Source: JBBROS01 sp038229135
GTDB lineage: Bacteria > Pseudomonadota > Alphaproteobacteria > Acetobacterales > Acetobacteraceae
NCBI GenBank assembly: GCA_038229135.1
Contig: JBBROS010000006.1
Span: forward strand, 44,837-108,836
Direction of reading: 5' to 3'
Length of the DNA: 64,000 nt
Both the position numbers and the translations under genes were made by a program. Under the pieces are notes generated by a model. The model worked only from the letters and a program-made list of their open reading frames with translations. It did not search any database and was not told where the DNA came from. Shown one piece after another: positions 1 through 7,881 of this stretch (the stretch's first letter is position 1; each line of letters starts with the position of its first letter).

Positions 1-419
1 TATCTGAGCGCGATGTTGAGCTCGTCCAGCACCAGCAATCCGAGCCCCGGCCGCGCCATCATCCGCAGCGCCTGCCCCCAGGCGCGCTCGGCCTCCGCCA
101 CGTCCCGTGCCCGGTCCTGCGTCTCCCACGTGAAGCCTTCGCCCATGGTGTGCCACTCCACCAGCTCCGGGAACCGCTCGAGCGCCGTCCGCTCCCCGGT
201 GCTCCAGGCGCCCTTGATGAACTGCACCACGCCACACGGCCGTCCACGCCCCACCATCCGCAGCAGCAGCCCGAACGCGGCCGTGCTCTTCCCCTTGCCG
301 GACCCCGTGTGAACCATCAGCAGGCCGCGCTCGGTGATGCTCTTGGACGCGACCTCGGCATCCTGCACCGCCTTGCGCGCCGCCATCTTGGCCGCGTGCC
401 GCTCAGCATCCTCGCTCAC
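1..419 (-). CDS. cobO: Cob(I)alamin adenosyltransferase CobO, C-terminus cut off by window edge
   Basis: Transfers the adenosyl group of ATP to the cobalt of corrinoids in the cytoplasm. About 139 codons are visible, from a GTG start at 419; the family is about 200 residues. The N-terminus reads SEDAERHAAKMAARKA, typical of CobO, and is followed by the P-loop GSGKGKST (near residues 39-46), the segment VVQFIKGAW and LLVLDELNIAL at the cut end. The GTG overlaps the stop of cobP (GTGA arrangement), so the two genes are translationally coupled and read away from the main cob operon. The start matches where family members begin. Assignment is secure; only the missing C-terminus is unknown. Confidence 0.93.
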   Translation of the reverse strand, partial: MSEDAERHAAKMAARKAVQDAEVASKSITERGLLMVHTGSGKGKSTAAFGLLLRMVGRGRPCGVVQFIKGAWSTGERTALERFPELVEWHTMGEGFTWETQDRARDVAEAERAWGQALRMMARPGLGLLVLDELNIALR

Positions 420-937
420 TTCACGACCATCGGAATCCCCGCCACCATGAACACCACCCGCCCGGCCCGCGCCGCGAGCCGCTGGTGCAGCACCCCCGCC
501 GCATCCCGGAACCGCCGCGCCAGCGCGTTCTCCGGCACGATCCCAAGGCCCACCTCGTTGCCCACCAGCACCGTCATCGCCGTCCGGTCCGCCAGCCGCG
601 CCTCAAGCGCCGCCGTCGCCGCCTCCACGTCGTGCTCGCCCAGGATCAGGTTGGTCAGCCACAGCGTCAGGCAATCCACCAGCGCCGGACCGTCTCCCAA
701 TGCGCCCGCCACGTCCAGCGGCGCCTCCACCGTCACCCAACGCGCATCCCGGCGCGCCCGGTGCAGCGCAATCCGCTGCCGCATCTCGTCATCCCAGGCC
801 TGGCCCGTCGCGACATAGGTCCAGGGCGGCGCGGTGGCCTCGAACAGCCCCTCCGCATGCCGGCTCTTGCCCGAGCGCGCGCCCCCGAGCACCAGCGTCA
901 ACCGCTCTTTGCCCCGCTTGTCATTGCTCACGTCCAT
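416..937 (-). CDS. cobP: Bifunctional adenosylcobinamide kinase / adenosylcobinamide-phosphate guanylyltransferase
   Basis: Phosphorylates adenosylcobinamide and then activates it with GTP to give adenosyl-GDP-cobinamide in nucleotide-loop assembly. The protein has 173 residues, the usual family length. P-loop GGARSGKS is at residues 18-25, with the CobU-family segments LHRARRDARW, DCLTLWLTNL and GNEVGLGIVPEN following in order. The ATG at 937 sits beside the promoter of the divergent riboswitch operon, whose -35 box lies inside the first codons of cobP. The next gene, cobO, overlaps its stop codon. The enterobacterial name is cobU; cobP is the name used in aerobic alphaproteobacteria. Confidence 0.95.
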   Translation of the reverse strand: MDVSNDKRGKERLTLVLGGARSGKSRHAEGLFEATAPPWTYVATGQAWDDEMRQRIALHRARRDARWVTVEAPLDVAGALGDGPALVDCLTLWLTNLILGEHDVEAATAALEARLADRTAMTVLVGNEVGLGIVPENALARRFRDAAGVLHQRLAARAGRVVFMVAGIPMVVK

Positions 938-952
938 GAACCGGCCTATACT
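924..952 (+). promoter_or_regulatory. Sigma70-like promoter of the riboswitch-controlled cob operon
   Basis: TTGCTC at 924-929 and TATACT at 947-952 are separated by exactly 17 bases. This puts transcription start near 959, directly before the conserved 5' end of the cobalamin riboswitch. The -35 hexamer overlaps codons 3-5 of the divergent cobP. The match is good for a GC-rich genome, but it is sequence inference only. Confidence 0.6.
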
Positions 953-960
953 CCTTATTG

Positions 961-1138
961 ATGGTCCCCCCTAGCGGGGGGTGAAAAGGGAAGCCGGTGT
1001 GAGCCCGGCGCTGTCCCCGCAACTGTGAACGGTGAGGCCCCGCGCCGCACGCCACTGGGCCACACCCCGGGAAGGCAGGCAGGGGACGCGGCGGGGCCAC
1101 CCCGCCAGAGCCGCAAGTCAGGAGACCTGCCATCGGCG
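961..1138 (+). promoter_or_regulatory. Adenosylcobalamin riboswitch
   Basis: All conserved blocks of the cobalamin aptamer appear in order: GGGAAGCCGGTG (988-999), CGCTGTCCCCGCAACTGTGA (1018-1029 area), GCCACTGGG followed by GGGAAGGC (about 1060-1079), and the B12 box AGTCAGGAGACCTGCC at 1116-1131. It precedes DUF1636-cobW-cobN and the rest of the operon, so binding of the end product should repress the pathway. The 160 bases from the B12 box to the start codon at 1298 are GC-rich and contain several hairpins, such as CCCCCG-loop-CGGGGG around 1208-1226, but no clear T-run. Control could therefore act on translation, or on termination without a classical terminator. Confidence 0.95.
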
Positions 1139-1297
1139 GCGCAGCCCATTCGTGGCGCCGTGACCAGTCGCGACGCCGGGCGGGGTGCCCCGGTGGCGGC
1201 GATGCCACCCCCGTGTGAGCGGGGGCGCATCGACCCGCGGGCGGGGGCCCGGGGGCGGCCATGCATCCCGTGCCTGCCACCCGGGACGATCCGCGAC

Positions 1298-1660
1298 ATG
1301 ACCACCCTCCACATCTGCACCACCTGCCGCGCCGGCCTCCCCCTCGCCGAGGGCGCCACGCCCCCCGGCCAGACCTTCATGGAAGCCGTGCGCGCCGCCG
1401 CCCCCGCCACGCTCGAAATCCACGCCGTGAAATGCCTCTCCTCCTGCGACAATGGCTGCGCTGCCGCCATCTCCGCACCGGGCAAATGGACCTACCTGCT
1501 CGGCCGCCTCGACCCCTCGCTGGTTCCGGACCTGCTCACCTACGTGGACACTTACGGCCAGCACCCCACGGGCACCGTGCTCCCCTCCAAGCGCCCCGCC
1601 TCGCTCGCCCGCATGATCCTGGGCCGCATGCCCGACCTCAACCAGCAGGACGCAGCATGA
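1298..1660 (+). CDS. DUF1636 family metal-binding protein, CobW-associated
   Basis: Small cytoplasmic protein of 120 residues, first gene after the cobalamin riboswitch. It begins MTTLHICTTCRAG and carries two cysteine clusters, CTTC near the N-terminus and CLSSCDNGC around residues 47-55. These resemble the metal or Fe-S site of thioredoxin-like ferredoxins, as is usual for DUF1636. Its stop overlaps the ATG of cobW (ATGA). The family is found next to cobW, which suggests a part in cobalt handling, but no biochemical role is known to me. The start at 1298 was chosen because the family signature begins there; no strong ribosome binding site is visible. Confidence 0.85.
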   Translation: MTTLHICTTCRAGLPLAEGATPPGQTFMEAVRAAAPATLEIHAVKCLSSCDNGCAAAISAPGKWTYLLGRLDPSLVPDLLTYVDTYGQHPTGTVLPSKRPASLARMILGRMPDLNQQDAA

Positions 1661-2724
1661 CCGCCAAGGCAGCCGGGCGCATTCCCGCCACCGTCATCAC
1701 CGGCTTCCTCGGCGCCGGAAAAACCACACTCCTGCGCCATCTCGTCGAACACGCCGGCGGCCGTCGCCTCGCGCTCATCGTCAACGAGTTCGGCACCGTC
1801 GGCATCGACGCGGACACGCTCCGCGGCTGCGGCATCCCGGCCTGCGAGGAAGCGGACATCGTCGAGCTCGCCAATGGCTGCCTGTGCTGCACCGTCGCCG
1901 ACGAGTTCCTGCCCGCCATGCAGGCCCTGCTCGACCGCGATCCGCCGCCCGACCACATCGTCATCGAAACCTCCGGGCTCGCCCTGCCCAAGCCGCTTCT
2001 CCGCGCCTTCGCCTGGCCCGGCATCGCCGACCGCGTGACGGTCGACGGCGTCGTCACCCTCGTCGACAGCCCCGCCGTCGCGGCCGGCACCTTCGCCCAC
2101 GACCCCCTGGCCGTCGCCGCCCAACGAGCCGCCGACGCGAACCTCGACCACGACGACCCGCTGGCCGAGGTGTTCGAAGACCAGCTCGCCTGCGCCGACC
2201 TGGTCGTGCTCACCAAGACCGACCTGCTGGAGGAGCATCATGGGCCGGGCGCCCTCGAGGCCGTGCGCGCCCGCGTGATGGCGAGCCTGCCCCGCGCCGT
2301 CCGCACCGTGGTGGCCACGCAAGGCCGGCTCGATCCCGCCATCGCCCTCGGCCTGACCGCCGCCGCGGAAGCGGACCTGGCCGCCCGCCCCAGCCACCAC
2401 GACGCACTGGACGACCACGAGCACGACGACTTCACCAGCTTCGTCGTCCCGCTTCCCGAGCTGCCCGGCGCCGAGGGCCTGCTCGCGCGCCTCGCGACGG
2501 TCGCGGCCGACCACGGCATCCTCCGCATGAAGGGCTTCGTCGCCATCGCCGGCAAACCCATGCGCCTCGCCGTGCAGGGCGTCGGCGCGCGGTTCGCCCA
2601 GGAGTATGACCGCGCCTGGCGTCCGGGCGAGCCCCGCACCGGCCACCTCGTCGTCATCGGCCTGACCGGGCTCGATCAGGATGGCATCCGCGCGGCGCTG
2701 CACGAGGCGCCGGTTCTGGCCTGA
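1657..2724 (+). CDS. cobW: CobW, metal-binding GTPase of cobalamin biosynthesis
   Basis: COG0523-family GTPase, proposed to deliver cobalt to the CobNST chelatase. The protein has 355 residues. The P-loop GFLGAGKTT is at residues 16-24 and the metal-binding GCLCC at 74-78. NEFG, ETSGLA and TKTD GTPase elements follow in order. The C-terminal domain has the histidine/aspartate-rich stretch HHDALDDHEHDD, which fits metal binding. The start overlaps the stop of DUF1636 by four bases, and its own stop overlaps the cobN start (TGATG). Position directly before cobN supports cobW rather than another COG0523 protein. Confidence 0.95.
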   Translation: MTAKAAGRIPATVITGFLGAGKTTLLRHLVEHAGGRRLALIVNEFGTVGIDADTLRGCGIPACEEADIVELANGCLCCTVADEFLPAMQALLDRDPPPDHIVIETSGLALPKPLLRAFAWPGIADRVTVDGVVTLVDSPAVAAGTFAHDPLAVAAQRAADANLDHDDPLAEVFEDQLACADLVVLTKTDLLEEHHGPGALEAVRARVMASLPRAVRTVVATQGRLDPAIALGLTAAAEADLAARPSHHDALDDHEHDDFTSFVVPLPELPGAEGLLARLATVAADHGILRMKGFVAIAGKPMRLAVQGVGARFAQEYDRAWRPGEPRTGHLVVIGLTGLDQDGIRAALHEAPVLA

Positions 2725-5700
2725 TGCACCTCCTTCCCCGCACGCTGCACGGCCTGGACGACGACGCCCCGGCCTCCGAGCCTGGCCAGACGCCGGCGCC
2801 GTTGCTCGTGCTGAGCTTCTCCGACGCCGACCTCGCCGCGCTCGCGGCCGCGTGGAGCCCAGCACTGCCCGAGCTCCGCCTCGCCAGCTTGGCCCGCCTC
2901 CGCCACCCCATGTCCGTCGATCTCTACCTGGACGAGGTCGCCGCCCATGCCCGGTGCATCGCCGTCCGCCTCCTCGGTGGCCTCGACTACTGGCGTTACG
3001 GCACGGACCAGCTCGCGAACCGCTGCCGCGAGCGCCACATCCCGCTCGCCCTCCTCCCCGGCGACGCCGCCGACGACACGAGGCTGCGCGCCCTCTCGAC
3101 CGTGGGCCCCGAAGCCTGGTCCGCCCTCGACACCTGCTTCCGCGAGGGCGGCCCTGCCAACCTCACCCGAGCGCTCGCCTGGATGGCCCACCTCGCCACA
3201 GGCACCCCTGCCCCCGGCCCCGCAATCCCCATCCCCGCCCACGGCGTCCACACGCTCGACCTCCTGCCGCCCCACCCGTCATCGCGAGCCGAAGGCGTGG
3301 CGATCCAGGGGCGGCATCGTGCAAGCCCGTCGGCTCCTGGATCGCCACGCTACGCTCGCGATGACGACGTGCCCGCGGCGGTCGGGGCGAGGGAGAGCCG
3401 AGAGCACGCCCTCGCCGCCATCATCCTCTACCGCTCCCACCTCCAATCCGCCGACCTCGCCCCCATCGAAGCCCTCACCGCGGCCCTGCGCCAACGAGGC
3501 CTCGCCGTCGGCACGCTCTACGTCGACTCCCTCAAATCCCCCACCACCGCCGACTACGTCGCAAACACCCTGAAGGCATGGCGCCCCGCCATCATCCTCA
3601 ACGCCACCTTCTTCGCCGCGCGACATGACGACGCCCCGTCCCCTCTGGAGAGCGCGGACTGCCCCATCCTCCAACTCGTCCTCTCAAGCAGCCCGCGCAC
3701 CGCCTGGCAGGCCTCCCCCCGCGGCCTCTCTCCCGCCGACCTCGCCATGCAGGTCGTGCTCCCCGAACTCGACGGCCGGCTGCTGACCACCGCCATCGCC
3801 TTCAAGGACCAGGCCGCCCCCAACCCGGCCTTGCAATACGCCCCCACCCGCTTCACCCCCGACGCCGCGGGCATCGCGCTCGCAGCCGACCGCGCCGCCG
3901 CCTGGGCCCGCCTTGGCGCCACCCCGCGCGCCGAGCGCCGCCTCGCCATCATCCTCTCCGACTACCCCGGCATCGACGGCCAGCAAGGCCACGCCGTCGG
4001 CCTCGACACCTGGGCCAGCGTCGTGACCATCCTCACGCTGCTCGAATCAGAGGGCTACGCCGTCCCCCCGCTCTCCCCAGGAGAAGGCCAAGGTGAGAGC
4101 CGTGGCCACGAGCACGCAGTCGTCGAAGCCCTCTGCCATGCCCTCCCCAGCCCGACCCTGACCCTCGCCGAGTACGCCGCCGCCCCGCTCCCCAAGGCCC
4201 TCCGCGCCAGCGTCCATGCCGCCTGGGGCGACCCCGCCTCCGACCCCACGGTGGTCGACAACGCGTTCACCCACCGCACCCTCACCCTCGGCCCCCCGCT
4301 CGGAGGCAACGTCACCCTCGCCCTCCAGCCCGCCCGCGCGCCGGACAAGGCGCGCTACCACGACCCCGACCTCCCCCCCTGCCACGCCTACGTCGCCTTC
4401 CACCTCTGGCTGCGCGCGCAGGACAACCATGCCCTCATCCACCTCGGCACCCATGGCAGCCTCGAATGGCTGCCCGGCAAGGCAGCCGCGCTATCGCCCG
4501 ACTGCGCCCCCGCCGCCCTCCTCGGCGGCCTGCCCGTCATCTACCCCTTCATCATCAACAACCCCGGCGAGGCTGCTGCCGCAAAACGGCGCCTCGGCGC
4601 CGTCATGCTGGGCCACCTCACGCCCCCCATCGCCGCCCACACCCATCACGGCCCCGCCGCAGCACTCGAGCGCCTCCTCGACGAGTACGCCACCGCCGAC
4701 GGCCTCGACCGCCGCCGGGCGGCAAGCCTGCGCACGCAGATCCTCGAGCACGCCGGCACCACCGGCCTCCTGCGGGAGGCCGAAACCCCGCCGGATGCCG
4801 ACCCAGATACTGCCCTCGCCCGCCTCGACGCCTACCTTTGCGACGTGAAGGACCTGCAGCTCCGTGACGGCCTGCACGTGTTCGGCCAGGACACCCCCCA
4901 CCTCGACCCGGCATGGGCTGCCTGCCCCCAGGCCGAGCGCCACGCGTTGCTAACCGCGCTCGACGCCCGCTTCGTCCCACCCGGCCCCGCCGGCGCCCCC
5001 ACCCGCGGCCGCCCGGACGTGCTGCCCACGGGCCGCAACCTGACCACGCTCGACCCCCGCTCCCTCCCCACCCGCACGGCCTACGACCTGGCGGCCCGCG
5101 CTGCAGACGCCCTGCTGCGCCGCCACCTGCAGGAGCATGGCGAGCATCCCAGCCGCCTGGTGCTGGACCTCTGGGGCAGCACCGCCATGCGCACCGGCGG
5201 CGAGGACCTGGCCCTGGCCTACCGCCTCCTCGGCGCCACCCCGCTCTGGGACGAAGGCTCGTCGCGCGTCAGCGGCTTCGAGATCCTCCCCATCGCCCTC
5301 CTCGATCGCCCCCGCATCGACGTCACGCTCCGCATCTCCGGCCTGTTCCGCGACGCCTTCGCCACCGCCCTGGCCCAGTTCGACGCCCTCATCGCGGCCG
5401 TTGCAACCCGCGACGAAGCGCCCGACTGGAACCCCCTCGCAGGCAACCCCGGCCCGCGTATCTATGGCCCGGCAGCCGGGTCCTACGGCGCGGGCGACGG
5501 CTCCGGCGCCGGCTGGCTCGCCGCATCGGCCACCGCCTATGGCCGGGCAGACCCCGCGCCCGACGCCCCCGGCCTCGCCGCCCGCGTGGCCGCCGCGGAT
5601 GCGCTGGTGCACATCCAGGACCACGCCGAGCACGACCTGCTCGACAGCCCCGAATGGGCCGCCCACGAAGGCGGGTTCGCGCAAGCCGCCGCCGCCTTGG

Positions 5701-6146
5701 GCAACACCCCCGCCCTGTGGCACCTCGACACCAGCCGAAGCGACGCCCCCCGCGCCCGCACCGTGCAGGAAGCGATCGCCCGCACCGTCCGTGGCCGCGC
5801 CGCCAACCCGGCCTGGATCGCAGGCCAGATGCGCCACGGCCACCGCGGCGCCGCCGAGATCGCCCGCCCGCTGGCCGCGCTCGAAGCCTTCGCCCGCACC
5901 CTGCCCACCCGCTTCGACGTGCAGCTGGACCTGCTGCACGACGCCCTCGCCACCCCCGAGGTCGACGCCTTCCTGCAAAGGGAAAACCCCGAGGCACACG
6001 CGGACCTCGCCGCCCGCTTCGCCCGGCTCCGCGCCGACGGCCTCTGGCACCCGCGCCGGAATGCGCCCGGGAATGCGCCCGGGAACGCGCCCGGATATGC
6101 GTCCGGGAATGCGTCCGGGAATGCGCCCGGGAACGCCGCACCATGA
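2724..6146 (+). CDS. cobN: Cobaltochelatase subunit CobN with in-frame repeat insertions
   Basis: Large subunit of the aerobic, ATP-dependent CobNST cobaltochelatase, which inserts cobalt into hydrogenobyrinate a,c-diamide. The protein has 1140 residues. The signature GTHGSLEWLPGK lies near residues 573-585 and the conserved IINNPGEA follows. It begins at the ATG overlapping the cobW stop and ends in an ATGA overlap with cobG. Three parts look foreign to the family. A palindromic repeat encodes about residues 185-214. A second C/G-rich repeat encodes PPLSPGEGQGE near residue 447. A 12-base tandem repeat gives a tail of NAPG-like units after the last conserved segment. The frame stays open throughout, so the protein is probably functional. 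Partner genes cobS and cobT are not in the window. Confidence 0.95.
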   Translation: MHLLPRTLHGLDDDAPASEPGQTPAPLLVLSFSDADLAALAAAWSPALPELRLASLARLRHPMSVDLYLDEVAAHARCIAVRLLGGLDYWRYGTDQLANRCRERHIPLALLPGDAADDTRLRALSTVGPEAWSALDTCFREGGPANLTRALAWMAHLATGTPAPGPAIPIPAHGVHTLDLLPPHPSSRAEGVAIQGRHRASPSAPGSPRYARDDDVPAAVGARESREHALAAIILYRSHLQSADLAPIEALTAALRQRGLAVGTLYVDSLKSPTTADYVANTLKAWRPAIILNATFFAARHDDAPSPLESADCPILQLVLSSSPRTAWQASPRGLSPADLAMQVVLPELDGRLLTTAIAFKDQAAPNPALQYAPTRFTPDAAGIALAADRAAAWARLGATPRAERRLAIILSDYPGIDGQQGHAVGLDTWASVVTILTLLESEGYAVPPLSPGEGQGESRGHEHAVVEALCHALPSPTLTLAEYAAAPLPKALRASVHAAWGDPASDPTVVDNAFTHRTLTLGPPLGGNVTLALQPARAPDKARYHDPDLPPCHAYVAFHLWLRAQDNHALIHLGTHGSLEWLPGKAAALSPDCAPAALLGGLPVIYPFIINNPGEAAAAKRRLGAVMLGHLTPPIAAHTHHGPAAALERLLDEYATADGLDRRRAASLRTQILEHAGTTGLLREAETPPDADPDTALARLDAYLCDVKDLQLRDGLHVFGQDTPHLDPAWAACPQAERHALLTALDARFVPPGPAGAPTRGRPDVLPTGRNLTTLDPRSLPTRTAYDLAARAADALLRRHLQEHGEHPSRLVLDLWGSTAMRTGGEDLALAYRLLGATPLWDEGSSRVSGFEILPIALLDRPRIDVTLRISGLFRDAFATALAQFDALIAAVATRDEAPDWNPLAGNPGPRIYGPAAGSYGAGDGSGAGWLAASATAYGRADPAPDAPGLAARVAAADALVHIQDHAEHDLLDSPEWAAHEGGFAQAAAALGNTPALWHLDTSRSDAPRARTVQEAIARTVRGRAANPAWIAGQMRHGHRGAAEIARPLAALEAFARTLPTRFDVQLDLLHDALATPEVDAFLQRENPEAHADLAARFARLRADGLWHPRRNAPGNAPGNAPGYASGNASGNAPGNAAP
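3278..3365. repeat. Family A palindromic repeat inside cobN
   Basis: The ends GTCATCGCGAGC (3278-3289) and GCTCGCGATGAC (3354-3365) are perfect 12-base inverted repeats. Inside them the arms continue with imperfect pairing (AGGCGTGGCGATCCAGG against CCTGGATCGCCACGC). The 88-base element is read in frame as part of CobN (about residues 185-214). The same element recurs between genes at 22255, 28252, 41152 and 47757. Confidence 0.9.
4062..4100. repeat. Family B C/G-rich inverted repeat inside cobN
   Basis: The core CTCTCCCCAGGAGAAGG followed by GGTGAGAG matches the dispersed family B pattern (CTCTCCC, short loop, GGGAGAGG, then GGGTGAGGG). It is translated as PPLSPGEGQGE within CobN, a peptide typical of such elements when read in this frame. 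Confidence 0.7.
6059..6142 (+). repeat. 12-base tandem repeat at the cobN 3' end
   Basis: Nearly seven copies of a 12-base unit (GAATGCGCCCGG and close variants) run up to the stop codon. They encode a tail of repeated NAPG/YASG/NASG tetrapeptides. The unit length is a multiple of three, so copy changes would not break the frame. Confidence 0.9.
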
Positions 6147-7243
6147 TCAAGCGCGGCTGGTGCCCCACCCTGCACGCCCCCATGGAGAGCGGCGACGGTT
6201 GGCTCACCCGCGTGAAGCCGCCCCGCGCCACCCTCACCCAGGCCCAAGCCCACGCCCTGGCCCACGCCGCCGCCGCCCATGGCAGCGGCACCATCGAGCT
6301 CACCCAGCGCGGCAACCTCCAGATCCGCGGCCTGACGCCTTCGAGCGCGCCCCGCTTCGCCGCCGCCATGGTGGACGCCGGCCTCGCCGACGCCGACCCC
6401 GCGCAGGAGGCCCGCCGCGTCCTGATCCACCCCCCGCTCCTCGGCCTCGACCCCACCATCCACCCCGGCGCAGAAGCCCTGGTCCAAGCCCTGGAAGGCC
6501 TCTGCGCAACCCATCCCGCCTTCGAAGCACTCCCCGCCAAGTTCGCCATCGCCATCGACCCCGGCGGCTACTTCGCCCACTGGCCCGTCGCCGCCGACCT
6601 CGTCGCAACCGCCGAAGGCGTCCGCCTCGCGACCAAGGGCACCCGCAAAGCCCCGGTCGGCCCTCTTTTCCCTCTCCCCCCCGGAGAGCAAGGACAGACT
6701 GCAGCGCCAGCCCCGCTTCCCCCTGTCCCCTCGCGGGAGAGGGCCGGGGAGAGGGCGGGCCATCCGCACGAAACTCAGTCCTTCGTCGCCCACACCCCGA
6801 CCCTCTTCCGGAGGGGGAGGGAGCAGAACCCCATCGCCTTCGCCCTGGCCCCCGCCTTCGGGCAGATGCACGCCGACGACCTCCACGTCCTCGCCGACCG
6901 TGCGCCCGAGCTCCGCATCACCCCCTGGCGCAGCATCCTCGTTCCCCACGACCCCGGCCCGCTCGAAAACTTCATCACGGACCCGAATGACCCTCGCCTC
7001 ATGATCACTGCCTGCCCCGGCGCGCCCGCCTGCCCGCAAGCCACGCTCCCCACCCGCACCCTCGCCGCCGCCCTCCGCCCCCGCGCCGCCCTCCACGTCA
7101 GCGGTTGCGCCAAGGGCTGCGCCCACCCCGCCCCCTCGTCCCTTACCCTCGTCGCCATCGAGGGCGCCTGGCACCTGGTCCAGAACGGCCGCGCGCGGGA
7201 CCCCGGCCACCCTGCGCCCGACCCGGCCGGCGCCGTCCGATGA
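6143..7243 (+). CDS. cobG: Precorrin-3B synthase CobG, with an in-frame repeat insertion
   Basis: Fe-S/sirohaem-reductase-like monooxygenase that makes precorrin-3B from precorrin-3A using O2; the marker of the aerobic pathway. The protein has 366 residues. The N-terminal half contains GTIELTQRGNLQIRG. The [4Fe-4S] cluster ligands are visible near the C-terminus as CPGAPACPQA and CAKGCAH. About residues 174-229 (bases 6662-6829) are proline-, glycine- and arginine-rich and coincide with a composite family B repeat, so they are probably an insertion between two conserved domains. The ATG overlaps the cobN stop and the cobH ATG overlaps its own stop. Confidence 0.93.
   Translation: MIKRGWCPTLHAPMESGDGWLTRVKPPRATLTQAQAHALAHAAAAHGSGTIELTQRGNLQIRGLTPSSAPRFAAAMVDAGLADADPAQEARRVLIHPPLLGLDPTIHPGAEALVQALEGLCATHPAFEALPAKFAIAIDPGGYFAHWPVAADLVATAEGVRLATKGTRKAPVGPLFPLPPGEQGQTAAPAPLPPVPSRERAGERAGHPHETQSFVAHTPTLFRRGREQNPIAFALAPAFGQMHADDLHVLADRAPELRITPWRSILVPHDPGPLENFITDPNDPRLMITACPGAPACPQATLPTRTLAAALRPRAALHVSGCAKGCAHPAPSSLTLVAIEGAWHLVQNGRARDPGHPAPDPAGAVR
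6662..6829. repeat. Composite family B repeat inside cobG
   Basis: Contains CCCTCTCCCCCCCGGAGAG, then CCCCTCGCGGGAGAGGGCCGG with GGGGAGAGGG, then CCCTCTTCCGGAGGGGGAGGG: at least two and probably three family B units in 168 bases. It keeps the cobG frame open (168 is a multiple of three). Confidence 0.8.
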
Positions 7244-7881
7244 GCCAGCGCCACCCGACGAGGCAGTACGAACGCAACGGCGCCGCCATCTATCGCCAGT
7301 CCTTCGCCACCATCCGCGCCGAAACCGACCTGGCCGGCCTGGATCCCATCGAGGCCCGCGTCGTCGTCCGCATCGTCCACGCGTGCGGCATGCCGGAAAT
7401 CCGTCCCGCAATCCGCTTCCACCCCGCCTTCGCCGCCACCGCCCGCGCCGCGCTCCACGCTGGCGCCCCCATCCTGTGCGACGCCAAGATGGTCGCCCAC
7501 GGCATCACCCGTCCCCGCCTGCCGGCCGACAACGCCGTCCTCTGCACCCTCGACCACCCGGACACCCCGGCGCTCGCCACCCGCATCGGCAACACCCGCT
7601 CCGCCGCCGCCCTCGAGCTCTGGGGCGAGCACATGCGCGGCGCCCTCGTCGTCATCGGCAACGCGCCCACCGCCCTCTTCCACCTGCTCGACCTGCTGGA
7701 CGCGGGCGGCCCCCGGCCCGCCGCCATCATCGGCCTGCCCGTCGGCTTCGTCGGCGCGGCAGAATCCAAGCAGGCCCTCGCCGAAGCCTCGCCGGTGCCC
7801 TGGATGATCGTCGAAGGACGCCGGGGCGGCAGCGCCATGGCCGTCGCCGCCGTTAACGCGCTGGCGAACGACGTCGAATGA
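7240..7881 (+). CDS. cobH: Precorrin-8X methylmutase CobH
   Basis: Moves the methyl group from C-11 to C-12 to give hydrogenobyrinate. The protein has 213 residues, the family length. The catalytic histidine is His47 in IVHACGM, and the conserved GAPILCDAKMVAHGI and GLPVGFVGAAESK segments follow. The start overlaps the cobG stop (ATGA), and cobI overlaps its stop. It follows the standard cobG-cobH-cobI-cobJ order of aerobic clusters. Confidence 0.96.
   Translation: MSQRHPTRQYERNGAAIYRQSFATIRAETDLAGLDPIEARVVVRIVHACGMPEIRPAIRFHPAFAATARAALHAGAPILCDAKMVAHGITRPRLPADNAVLCTLDHPDTPALATRIGNTRSAAALELWGEHMRGALVVIGNAPTALFHLLDLLDAGGPRPAAIIGLPVGFVGAAESKQALAEASPVPWMIVEGRRGGSAMAVAAVNALANDVE

Noticed and set aside
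1552..2865. 437-codon minus-strand frame opposite cobW
   Set aside because: Shadow of cobW; composition typical of antisense GC-rich frames.
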